Origin: an uncultured Eubacteriales bacterium
GTDB lineage: Bacteria; Bacillota; Clostridia; Tissierellales; Peptoniphilaceae
Reading direction: 5' to 3'
Assembly: GCA_900539725.1 (NCBI GenBank)
Contig: UQDI01000026.1
Coordinates: 1 to 26,690, forward strand
DNA: 26,690 bases
This document shows positions 1 to 6,004 of this stretch, piece by piece. The notes beneath the pieces are model-generated. The model had not been told where the DNA came from, did no database searches, and saw only the letters and a program-made list of their open reading frames with translations. The translations under genes were made by a program, and so were the position numbers. Positions within the stretch are counted from its first letter, which is position 1, and each line of letters starts with the position of its first letter.

Positions 1-48
1 AATCCGTTAGCTAAGCTTTCAGTGGTTCAAATCCACTCTCTTCCACCA
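1..48 (+). tRNA. tRNA-Leu, 3' part only (anticodon outside window)
   Basis: The window opens inside a tRNA. Visible are the 3' strand of the anticodon stem (TCCGT), a long variable arm with an AGC/GCT stem, a T arm (AGTGG, loop TTCAAAT, CCACT), the 3' acceptor strand CTCTTCC, discriminator A and encoded CCA. The long variable arm means class II (Leu, Ser or Tyr). Discriminator A rather than the G seen in the serine tRNAs of this window favours Leu. The anticodon is not visible. Confidence 0.7.
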
Positions 49-51
49 TAT

Positions 52-125
52 GCGGGTGTAGCTCAGTGGTAGAGCCCCAGCCTTCCAAGCTGGTTGCGAG
101 GGTCCGATTCCCTTCACCCGCTCCA
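52..125 (+). tRNA. tRNA-Gly(TCC)
   Basis: Complete cloverleaf: acceptor GCGGGTG pairs with CACCCGC, the anticodon stem CCAGC/GCTGG holds loop CTTCCAA with anticodon TCC, discriminator T is followed by encoded CCA. It is the second tRNA of a closely packed cluster, three bases after the partial Leu gene. Confidence 0.95.
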
Positions 126-140
126 TAATTAAATATATAT

Positions 141-217
<77 letters not shown>

Positions 218-221
218 TTGT

Positions 222-299
222 TGGGATGTAGCCAAGTCGGTAAGGCACCAGACTTTGACTCTGGCATTTCCGTAGGTTCGAGTCCTACCATCCCAGCCA
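222..299 (+). tRNA. tRNA-Gln(TTG)
   Basis: Acceptor TGGGATG pairs with CATCCCA; anticodon stem CCAGA/TCTGG encloses CTTTGAC, anticodon TTG. Discriminator G and encoded CCA. The stretch between the anticodon stem and the T stem (GTAGG/CCTAC) is 7 nt (265-271, CATTTCC) rather than the usual 4-5 of class I tRNAs. Confidence 0.93.
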
Positions 300-302
300 T
301 GC

Positions 303-391
303 GGAGAGGTATCGAAGCGGTCATAACGAGGCGGTCTTGAAAACCGTTTGGGTGCAAGCCCACGTGGGTTCGAATCCCACTCTCTCCGCCA
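303..391 (+). tRNA. tRNA-Ser(TGA)
   Basis: Class II tRNA: acceptor GGAGAGG pairs with TCTCTCC with one G-T pair, anticodon stem GCGGT/ACCGT encloses CTTGAAA (anticodon TGA), followed by a long variable arm, T arm GTGGG/CCCAC, discriminator G and CCA. It resembles the Ser(CGA) gene at 2529 in the D-arm and T-arm. Confidence 0.95.
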
Positions 392-441
392 TTTTTTTTA
401 TCTAAAATGGCTTAGGCCGAATCGAATAATTTAATATTCTT

Positions 442-535
442 GGAGAAGTACTCAAGTGGCTGAAGAGGCTCCCCTGCTAAGGGAGTAGGTCCTAATTTAC
501 GGGGCGCGAGGGTTCAAATCCCTCCTTCTCCGCCA
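442..535 (+). tRNA. tRNA-Ser(GCT)
   Basis: Class II tRNA with acceptor GGAGAAG, anticodon stem CTCCC/GGGAG around CTGCTAA (anticodon GCT), an extended variable arm, T loop TTCAAAT, discriminator G and encoded CCA. It is separated from the previous tRNA by about 50 nt in which no promoter or terminator is obvious. Confidence 0.95.
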
Positions 536-541
536 CAATGT

Positions 542-618
542 GGACCTTTAGCTCAGTTGGTTAGAGCGTCCGGCTCATAACCGGCAGGTCCGGGGTTCGA
601 GTCCCTGAAGGTCCACCA
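542..618 (+). tRNA. tRNA with anticodon CAT (elongator Met or lysidine Ile2)
   Basis: Acceptor GGACCTT pairs with AAGGTCC; the anticodon loop is CTCATAA with anticodon CAT. An initiator tRNA is unlikely because pair 1-72 is a matched G-C and the anticodon stem lacks the three G-C pairs of initiators. The body, with C4-G69 and C5-G68, resembles the minor isoleucine tRNA whose CAT anticodon is converted to lysidine by TilS, so Ile2 is a real possibility. The identity is left open. Confidence 0.9.
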
Positions 619-622
619 ATTT

Positions 623-698
623 AGGGGTTTAGCTCAGCTGGTAGAGCAACGGTCTCCAAAACCGTGTGCCGAGGGTTCGAAACCTTCAACCCCTGCCA
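623..698 (+). tRNA. tRNA-Trp(CCA)
   Basis: Acceptor AGGGGTT pairs with AACCCCT; anticodon stem ACGGT/ACCGT encloses CTCCAAA with anticodon CCA. Discriminator G and encoded CCA. It is the last gene of the first tRNA cluster, directly followed by a terminator hairpin. Confidence 0.95.
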
Positions 699-725
699 TA
701 AGCCTTTTATAGGCTTATTTTTTTA
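699..725 (+). terminator. Rho-independent terminator of the first tRNA cluster
   Basis: TAAGCCT and AGGCTTA form a 7-bp stem with a 5-nt loop, followed by a long T run. The hairpin starts on the base after the tRNA-Trp CCA end. Confidence 0.85.
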
Positions 726-772
726 GCTTTTTTTTAGCTTTCATTATATATTATTAGAATGGATGTGTTCTC

Positions 773-2056
773 ATGAAGGCACGCGCTTTTTTTAATACAA
801 TTGAAGATATATTATTACAGTCTTTAAAAGATGAACTTGATCTAACACCTAAGCCTGGCTGTGTTGATGGACGTGACTCTGGTCCGCACGCAGACATGGA
901 TTATGATGTTTTTTTAAGGAGCATTTCATCTCTTAAAGGCTATTTTTTTGAGATAATGGAAGTGTCGAACAGAAAAAACACTTTTGCCGACACATTTGAA
1001 GCGATTAGACCCATTGGCATGAAGTATGAAGAGATGATGTATGAGGCTACTAAGGGCATAAACACTCACAAGGGCGCCATCTTTACTCTTGGTGTTATCG
1101 CTTCTGCCATAGCTAGGCTTTATTATGATAACAAATACATTACCATTGATCTAATTAGTGAATATGTAAAAAAGCTTTGCGCAAATATTTTTGATGATTT
1201 TAATAAAAAAGAGATGCAGGACTCGAATGGTATGCGCGCCTATCAAAATAATGCAAAGCACTCGGGAATCAGGTATGAGGCGAAGAATGGTTTTAAGACG
1301 GCTCTTGATGCTTATGAATTTTATAAAGATACAAAGGACTTCTTAAGGACTTATGTCTACATTATATCGACTCTTGATGATACGACGACTATAAATAGAG
1401 TTGGCGAATCTGGCCTAGCTTTTTCCAAAGACTACGCGAAAAAGGTATTAGAGAGCAAAAATTTTGACGAAGAGCTTAAGGCCATGGACAAAGTTTACAC
1501 TGAGAAGAACATTTCGACTGGCGGCTGCGCTGATACTATCGAGCTCGTTTACTGCTTCAAGCGTATGGACGATTTTTTAGATAGCTATATGAATGACTTT
1601 CTATATAATAAGGAAGAAAGATGGGGAATTATCACTAAGGCGATGGAGGATCGTAATAAGCCCATCATCACGCTGAATCTAAATATAAAGGGCATGCATA
1701 AGGACAAGGATGAGTTTGAGCCCATTTACAAGGCGGCGAAAATGTATTTATCTTCATACGAGTGCATATATGAGGACGAGGATAATTACTCAGCCATCTA
1801 CCTAGCTAATAGCGAGGCAACTGATGAGAAGAAAAAATTTGTGCATTTAGAAGAGGAGCATGACTTTATGCGCTTTGTAGACATTGACGTGATTGATACT
1901 GATCTTAAGCCTATATCGAGGACTGAGCTTGGTTATGCGAAGAGGACCTGTATCGTTTGCGGTAGCGACAGATTTACTTGCATGCGCGAAGAAAAGCACT
2001 CGCAAGAGGACTTTAACGCGAGTTTAAATGCGGCTTTATTAAATCTTGACAAATAA
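773..2056 (+). CDS. CitG-CitX fusion: triphosphoribosyl-dephospho-CoA synthase / citrate lyase holo-ACP synthase
   Basis: Predicted 427-residue bifunctional enzyme making the citrate lyase prosthetic group and attaching it to the acyl carrier subunit CitD. Residues 1 to about 275 match CitG: TPKPGCVDGRDSGPHADMD (25-43), the GINTHKGAIFTLG motif (95-107) and STGGCADTIELV (248-259). Residues about 281-427 match CitX: the LNLNI.G strand near 301-307, and near the C-terminus DIDVID, ISRTELG and a Cys-rich RTCIVCG...CMREEKH segment (391-409). CitG and CitX are usually separate or, in known fusions, CitX comes first; here CitG comes first. No citD, citE or citF lies in this window, so the substrate protein must be elsewhere or the gene is an orphan. 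The ATG at 773 follows an in-frame stop at 755, with only a weak GGATG ribosome site. Confidence 0.85.
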   Translation: MKARAFFNTIEDILLQSLKDELDLTPKPGCVDGRDSGPHADMDYDVFLRSISSLKGYFFEIMEVSNRKNTFADTFEAIRPIGMKYEEMMYEATKGINTHKGAIFTLGVIASAIARLYYDNKYITIDLISEYVKKLCANIFDDFNKKEMQDSNGMRAYQNNAKHSGIRYEAKNGFKTALDAYEFYKDTKDFLRTYVYIISTLDDTTTINRVGESGLAFSKDYAKKVLESKNFDEELKAMDKVYTEKNISTGGCADTIELVYCFKRMDDFLDSYMNDFLYNKEERWGIITKAMEDRNKPIITLNLNIKGMHKDKDEFEPIYKAAKMYLSSYECIYEDEDNYSAIYLANSEATDEKKKFVHLEEEHDFMRFVDIDVIDTDLKPISRTELGYAKRTCIVCGSDRFTCMREEKHSQEDFNASLNAALLNLDK

Positions 2057-2074
2057 GAGCATTTACTATATAAT
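2046..2074 (+). promoter_or_regulatory. Consensus sigma-A promoter for tadA
   Basis: TTGACA (2046-2051) and TATAAT (2069-2074) are separated by exactly 17 nt, a perfect vegetative promoter. The -35 hexamer lies in the last codons of the upstream citGX gene. Transcription would be expected to start around 2081-2082, which coincides with the tadA ATG. Confidence 0.85.
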
Positions 2075-2081
2075 ATTAACT

Positions 2082-2528
2082 ATGGAAAAAAGGTTTATGA
2101 ATATGGCAATCAGAGAGGCGATAAAGGCGTACAAGCTTGGCGAAGTGCCTGTTGGAGCGGTTATTGTGAAGGATGGAGAAGTGATTTCAAAGGCCTATAA
2201 CGAGACGATAACGATGAAGGACGCATCAGCTCATGCTGAGATGCTTGCTATAAGACGGGCGTGCGAAAAGCTTGATAACTACAGACTCACAGACTGCGAG
2301 CTCTATGTAACGCTTGAACCTTGCATGATGTGCCTAGGAGCGATTTTGGAAGCGCGTATAAAAAACTTATACATAGGTCTACTTGATTACAAGAAGGGCG
2401 CTTGTATTAGCAAAATGCAGCTTCACAACTCATCTCTTAGCTATCACAAGCTGGGTGTTTATTACAGTGAGAGCAAAATTTATAAATTTCTTTTACAAAA
2501 CTTCTTCAAGAACTTAAGGAATAAATAG
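2082..2528 (+). CDS. tadA: tRNA-specific adenosine deaminase TadA
   Basis: 148-residue zinc deaminase that converts the wobble adenosine of tRNA-Arg(ACG) to inosine. The cytidine-deaminase fold signatures are complete: HAEM (His/Glu of the catalytic zinc site) and PCMMC, with the GEVPVGAVIV segment near the N-terminus typical of TadA. An upstream in-frame start exists at 2046, but it would add residues unlike the family, and TTGACA of the promoter overlaps it. ATG 2082 gives the normal N-terminus and has no Shine-Dalgarno site; the transcript may be leaderless. An alternative start at 2097, MNMAI, has an AAAAGG three bases upstream. The TAG stop (2526-2528) is immediately followed by the first base of tRNA-Ser(CGA). 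Confidence 0.93.
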   Translation: MEKRFMNMAIREAIKAYKLGEVPVGAVIVKDGEVISKAYNETITMKDASAHAEMLAIRRACEKLDNYRLTDCELYVTLEPCMMCLGAILEARIKNLYIGLLDYKKGACISKMQLHNSSLSYHKLGVYYSESKIYKFLLQNFFKNLRNK

Positions 2529-2618
2529 GGAGTGGTATCGAAGAGGTCATAACGGGGCGCACTCGAAATGCGTTAGGGGCCCTGCCCCACGTGGGTTCGA
2601 ATCCCACCCACTCCGCCA
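2529..2618 (+). tRNA. tRNA-Ser(CGA)
   Basis: Class II tRNA: acceptor GGAGTGG pairs perfectly with CCACTCC, anticodon stem GCGCA/TGCGT around CTCGAAA gives anticodon CGA, followed by a long variable arm, T arm GTGGG/CCCAC, discriminator G and CCA. Its first base directly follows the tadA stop codon, so it is almost certainly cut out of the tadA transcript by RNase P. Confidence 0.95.
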
Positions 2619-2631
2619 ATACAATATTCGT

Positions 2632-2708
2632 GCACTAGTAGCTCAGTTGGATAGAGCAGCGCCCTCCTAAGGCGTGTGCCGGGGGTTCGATTCCTCTCTA
2701 GTGCGCCA
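2632..2708 (+). tRNA. tRNA-Arg(CCT)
   Basis: Acceptor GCACTAG pairs with CTAGTGC; anticodon stem GCGCC/GGCGT encloses CTCCTAA, anticodon CCT (reads AGG). Discriminator G and CCA. No terminator separates it from the following M23 peptidase gene 28 nt downstream. Confidence 0.95.
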
Positions 2709-2736
2709 CTTTATTTTTTCACAAGGAGGTAATTAG

Positions 2737-3888
2737 GTGATTTTAAATAAAAAAAAGCTTGGCATTATCGCAAGTGTAGCATTTTTTGCCCTTGCTATAA
2801 TCATAGCTTTTGTATATAAGAATTTTTTCTCGAGGGTAGAAGTTTTCTCTTCTGGAAAGTCCTTGGGAGTTTACTCTAGCGTACATAATTTTAATAAAGC
2901 TATAGATAATTATAAGTCCAAATATGAAGATAGATATGGTGCGGATCTTGTAAAAGCAAATTACGAGTTCAAAAAAAGCGATAAAGAGCTTAGAAACGCT
3001 ATTTCTGAGGACGCTTTCTATGCAAATGCTTATGCCGTTCAAAAGGGTGGCGAGACTCTTTACGCGCTTAAGAATGAAGACGCTGCAAATGAGTTTTTAA
3101 CAGCAATTGAGAACCATTACTACAGTGACAATACCATTTGCGTGAAGATTAAGGACAATATTGAGCTTAAAAAAGAAAAGATCGCTCTAAAGGATTTAAG
3201 AACTGTAAATTCAGCTCTTAAAGAGGTTTTAGAGAACAATAAATTGAAGAATGACAAGGCCATAAACGTATTACTAACAAAAAAGGAAAATGTTGAAGAA
3301 GTCATCGCTATGCCGGTTGAAAGTCAAGACGATCCGAGCCTTCCAAGAGGCGAGACTGTTCTTTCAATGGACGGGGAAGACGGACTTAAGGCTGTTAAGA
3401 GCATCGCTTATTACGAAAATGACGAGCTTATAAATAAAGTTGTTTTAGAAGAAAATGTGAAGAAAAAGGCTGCGCCGAAGTTAGTTCTTGTTGGAACTAG
3501 AAAGGCTTTAGCTGATGGCAGTTTTGCAAAACCTACCAGAGGAGGCATTTCATCAGGCTTTGGAAGAAGATGGGGTAGACAGCACACTGGCGTTGACATA
3601 GACGCTGATTACGGTGACGCTGTATATGCATCTGATGGCGGTGTGGTTAGCTATGCTGGATTCTTAGGCACTTACGGCAATCTTATCGAGATTGATCACC
3701 AAAACGGTTACAAGACAAGATATGCTCACTTAAGCAGTATCAATGTTTCAAAGGGCGAAACTTTGATGAAGGGTGATTTTATCGGTAAAGTTGGCACAAC
3801 TGGCCGAGTAACTGGACCGCATCTACATTTTGAAGTTATTGTCAATGGCAAGAGTCAAAATCCACTAAATTATATCAGAGGCAATTAA
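2737..3888 (+). CDS. Membrane-anchored G5/M23 (LytM-type) peptidase
   Basis: 383 residues. One N-terminal membrane segment (about 8-27) anchors a large extracellular part. A G5 domain spans roughly 200-255, ending in LVLVGTRKA. A peptidase M23 domain covers about 268-380, with zinc ligands and active-site residues visible as HTGVDID (His283, Asp287), AHL (His331) and HLHFE (His362, His364). All M23 ligands are present, so it is probably an active peptidoglycan endopeptidase acting at the cell wall. Translation starts at GTG 2737 behind AAGGAGGT (2723-2730, 6-nt spacing). No promoter is seen between tRNA-Arg and this gene; it is probably read through from the tadA promoter. A lipoprotein hydrolase follows after one base. 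Confidence 0.92.
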   Translation: MILNKKKLGIIASVAFFALAIIIAFVYKNFFSRVEVFSSGKSLGVYSSVHNFNKAIDNYKSKYEDRYGADLVKANYEFKKSDKELRNAISEDAFYANAYAVQKGGETLYALKNEDAANEFLTAIENHYYSDNTICVKIKDNIELKKEKIALKDLRTVNSALKEVLENNKLKNDKAINVLLTKKENVEEVIAMPVESQDDPSLPRGETVLSMDGEDGLKAVKSIAYYENDELINKVVLEENVKKKAAPKLVLVGTRKALADGSFAKPTRGGISSGFGRRWGRQHTGVDIDADYGDAVYASDGGVVSYAGFLGTYGNLIEIDHQNGYKTRYAHLSSINVSKGETLMKGDFIGKVGTTGRVTGPHLHFEVIVNGKSQNPLNYIRGN

Positions 3889-3889
3889 T

Positions 3890-5170
3890 ATGAAGAAATT
3901 TCTAGCACTAGTACTCGTTCTTCTGATGAGCGTGACTATGTTTTCATGTACAAAGAAGATTGAATACAACGATGCAAAGGACTTAAGTCATAAGTACTTA
4001 GACGCACTTAGAACTGCTGACGGAGACGTGCTTTTCGAAGCAGCTAGGCTTAAGAATCAAAAACAAATAGAAAAAGAAGATTTTCAAAGATCTTTAACTC
4101 AAACTATAAAAAAATTAGGCGAGTTCAAAGAAGGCAAGGACGAAAAATTCGAATATATCGAGAATACTTTTGTTTTATCGAGTGAAGATAGATTTGATTA
4201 TAGGATGGCGACGTCCATCATCGAGCTTGATAAGTCAGGCGGCTTGAATAATGCTTACTTTATGCTTAAAGAGCCCATCTGTGAAGATAACGATGATTTC
4301 AAAGAAGAAAGCTTTATTCTTGACAATGATGGAGCCAAGATGTATGGTGCTCTTACTATTCCAAAGGATTTTATTTCTAAGAAAGTTGTATTTATGATGC
4401 AAGGCTCTGGTCCGCAAGATATGGACGAAACAGTTGGTATCAATGGCAACAAGCCTTTTAAAGACATTGCCCATGGCCTAGCAAAGCTTGGCATAGCAAC
4501 ACTTAGAATTGACAAAAGATATGTAAATAACGCGCCAAAGGACTACACAGTTGATGAAGAAGTCTTATCGGACGCAAAACTTGCTATAGAAGAGCTTAAG
4601 AAAGACTCAAGATTTGATGAAGTTTATGTGCTTGGTCACTCGCTTGGAGCAATGCTCGCACCAAGAGTAGCTAAGGACGAGGGTTTGAAGAAGGTAGCAA
4701 TGTTATCGGCATCGACTATGAAGTTCACAGACATAATTTATACGCAGCAAATGGAGTATCTTGACTCAGGTGAAGTAAATAAGTCAGTTGCTGAATTTCA
4801 AAAGAAAGAGATAACAAAGTTTAAAGAGCAAGTTGACAATATGACTGAAAAAACAAAGGGTAACTTCTTTAGTATGCCTGCTTCATACGTTTATTCAGTC
4901 AACCAAGTTAATCCAGTAGAAGACATAAAAGCTTCAGACTTTGATGTCTTTATAGGACACGGCTCAAAGGACTTCCAAGTGAAGAAGGATGAGCTTGAAA
5001 AGTTCAAAAAGGCCTTGGGAGATAGAGGCCTTGTGATATATAATCTCTATGACGGGCTTAATCACTTGATGATGCCTGAGGACTCAGATGAGTTTTCTGT
5101 AGAGATATATGACAAGCCAAATCACGTAAGTCAATTAGTGATAGATGATTTAGCAGAATTTTTTAAATAA
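3890..5170 (+). CDS. Lipoprotein alpha/beta hydrolase
   Basis: 426 residues. A signal peptide with a lipobox ending at Cys20 (TMFSC) predicts lipid anchoring on the outer face of the membrane. An N-terminal region of about 130 residues, resembling the DUF3887-type domain often fused to such hydrolases, precedes an alpha/beta hydrolase fold. Visible are GSGPQDMDE (172-180, oxyanion-hole loop), the nucleophile elbow GHSLG (249-253, Ser251), a candidate acid in GHGSKD (Asp361) and the catalytic His392 in GLNHL. The triad looks complete; the natural substrate (an ester or peptide) is unknown. The start lies one base after the M23 gene's stop, so the two are co-translated. A terminator follows the stop. 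Confidence 0.88.
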   Translation: MKKFLALVLVLLMSVTMFSCTKKIEYNDAKDLSHKYLDALRTADGDVLFEAARLKNQKQIEKEDFQRSLTQTIKKLGEFKEGKDEKFEYIENTFVLSSEDRFDYRMATSIIELDKSGGLNNAYFMLKEPICEDNDDFKEESFILDNDGAKMYGALTIPKDFISKKVVFMMQGSGPQDMDETVGINGNKPFKDIAHGLAKLGIATLRIDKRYVNNAPKDYTVDEEVLSDAKLAIEELKKDSRFDEVYVLGHSLGAMLAPRVAKDEGLKKVAMLSASTMKFTDIIYTQQMEYLDSGEVNKSVAEFQKKEITKFKEQVDNMTEKTKGNFFSMPASYVYSVNQVNPVEDIKASDFDVFIGHGSKDFQVKKDELEKFKKALGDRGLVIYNLYDGLNHLMMPEDSDEFSVEIYDKPNHVSQLVIDDLAEFFK

Positions 5171-5177
5171 GATATTT

Positions 5178-5203
5178 GGCGAATAGAGATATTCGCCTTT
5201 TTT
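5178..5203 (+). terminator. Rho-independent terminator
   Basis: GGCGAATA and TATTCGCC form an 8-bp perfect stem with loop GAGA, followed by six T. It closes the tadA-tRNA-M23-hydrolase unit. Confidence 0.9.
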
Positions 5204-5217
5204 AATAAGGAGGTCAC

Positions 5218-5391
5218 ATGTTAAAGGCGATTGCATTTACACTAATATTCTTAGGAACATCCTTGCAGCTTCCTAGAAAGATAGAATCGTATAAAAAAGA
5301 AAGAAACGCAGAAAATTTATTAGAGATGCTTGCTTATTCACTAATAGCAATAGGATCATTTTTACTTGCGCTTGGATATTTCTTTGGCTAA
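5218..5391 (+). CDS. Small two-segment membrane protein (57 aa), unknown function
   Basis: An ORF of 58 codons starting at ATG 5218 behind a strong AAGGAGG (5207-5213). The product begins MLKAIAFTLIFLGTSL and has a charged middle (RKIESYKKERN, about residues 20-30) between two hydrophobic segments (about 2-16 and 37-57), predicting a hairpin membrane protein. It is enclosed by its own terminators at 5178 and 5410, with no obvious promoter, so it may be expressed by read-through. I do not recognise a family. The strong ribosome site and good codon use make it likely to be a real gene. Confidence 0.7.
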   Translation: MLKAIAFTLIFLGTSLQLPRKIESYKKERNAENLLEMLAYSLIAIGSFLLALGYFFG

Positions 5392-5409
5392 AATTAAAAT
5401 GTGATTATG

Positions 5410-5435
5410 AGAGACTTATGATAGGTCTCTTTTTT
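5410..5435 (+). terminator. Rho-independent terminator
   Basis: AGAGAC pairs with GTCTCT, extended by a T-G pair, and is followed by a run of T. It lies 18 nt after the stop of the 57-residue protein gene. Confidence 0.8.
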
Positions 5436-5441
5436 AATGGG

Positions 5442-5458
5442 TTTGGGTATATATAATT
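5442..5458 (+). promoter_or_regulatory. Repeated promoter-like block, copy 1
   Basis: TTTGGGTATATATAATT contains TATAAT (5452-5457) and lies about 35 nt before the ATG of the following gene. The same 17 nt recur exactly at 5977-5993 before the GTPase gene. No good -35 is visible at either place. Confidence 0.55.
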
Positions 5459-5491
5459 AAGTGCTAATATATTATTAAGAGGTGTATTATT

Positions 5492-5925
5492 ATGAAAACT
5501 GTAGAGAGGCCTTGGTTTAAAGCATCTAAATTCTTGGCATATGGGGAGGAATTCCATTAACAATAATTGGATTATTTACTTATATATATTGGAAGAATTA
5601 TGCATGTTTAATAAATGGATTTGTATGGTTATTTATTTCTATAGCCTTTTTGTGCAAAGCACTTATTGAATATTATAAATTAAAAAAATTAAAAGAAAGT
5701 GGAGTTAAATACAAGTGCAAGATTAATAGAGTAATCCCTCTTAGCTATGTAAGATTTGTTCCATATATAGCATCAAAAGTTGAATGCACATATGAGATAG
5801 ATGGAATTACATATGAAATTTTGGATGGACCATATCTTTTGCTTCCATTTGAAAAACTAGAAAAACTATCAGCTATTGCCTACATAGGAAAAAATAAAAG
5901 TATGCTTGTTTTATCAAGGATGTAG
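5492..5925 (+). pseudogene. Membrane protein gene broken by a one-base frameshift
   Basis: ATG 5492, behind AAGAGGTG, opens a frame (MKTVERPWFKASKFLAYG...) that stops after 22 codons. A second frame open from 5530 to the TAG at 5923-5925 continues with GIPLTIIGLFTYIYW, a second hydrophobic segment and a soluble C-terminal part. Adding one G to the run of four at 5543-5546 would fuse them into an approximately 144-residue protein reading ...FLAYGGGIPLTIIG. The restored protein would have two membrane segments (about 20-33 and 40-57) and a domain of about 85 residues with ECTYEIDGITYEILDG. The lesion may be a real mutation, phase variation in the G run, or a sequencing error. A start at TTG 5650 would leave only the 91-residue C-terminal part without a ribosome site. 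No family recognised. Confidence 0.7.
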
Positions 5926-5965
5926 CGTGAGAAGCAATTTGCTTTTTACGCTATTTCCTTTTTTA
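5923..5965 (+). terminator. Rho-independent terminator overlapping a stop codon
   Basis: A long stem, TAGCGTGAGAAGCA against TGCTTTTTACGCTA with G-T pairs, begins at the TAG stop of the preceding gene and is followed by a T-rich tract. Confidence 0.8.
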
Positions 5966-5976
5966 AGTCAATAGCA

Positions 5977-5993
5977 TTTGGGTATATATAATT
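5977..5993 (+). promoter_or_regulatory. Repeated promoter-like block, copy 2
   Basis: Exact copy of the 17 nt at 5442-5458, with TATAAT at 5987-5992. It sits just upstream of the AGGTG ribosome site and ATG 6005 of the GTPase gene, leaving a leader of only a few nucleotides if used as a -10 element. Confidence 0.55.
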
Positions 5994-6004
5994 TAGGTGA
6001 TTAT

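Noticed and set aside
2743..3042. 99-codon minus-strand frame opposite the M23 gene
   Set aside because: Composition artefact opposite a well-supported gene; no start signals.
5650..5925. Free-standing 91-residue gene starting at TTG 5650
   Set aside because: No ribosome site, and the frame continues upstream to 5530 with a matching membrane segment; better explained as the second part of a frameshifted gene.
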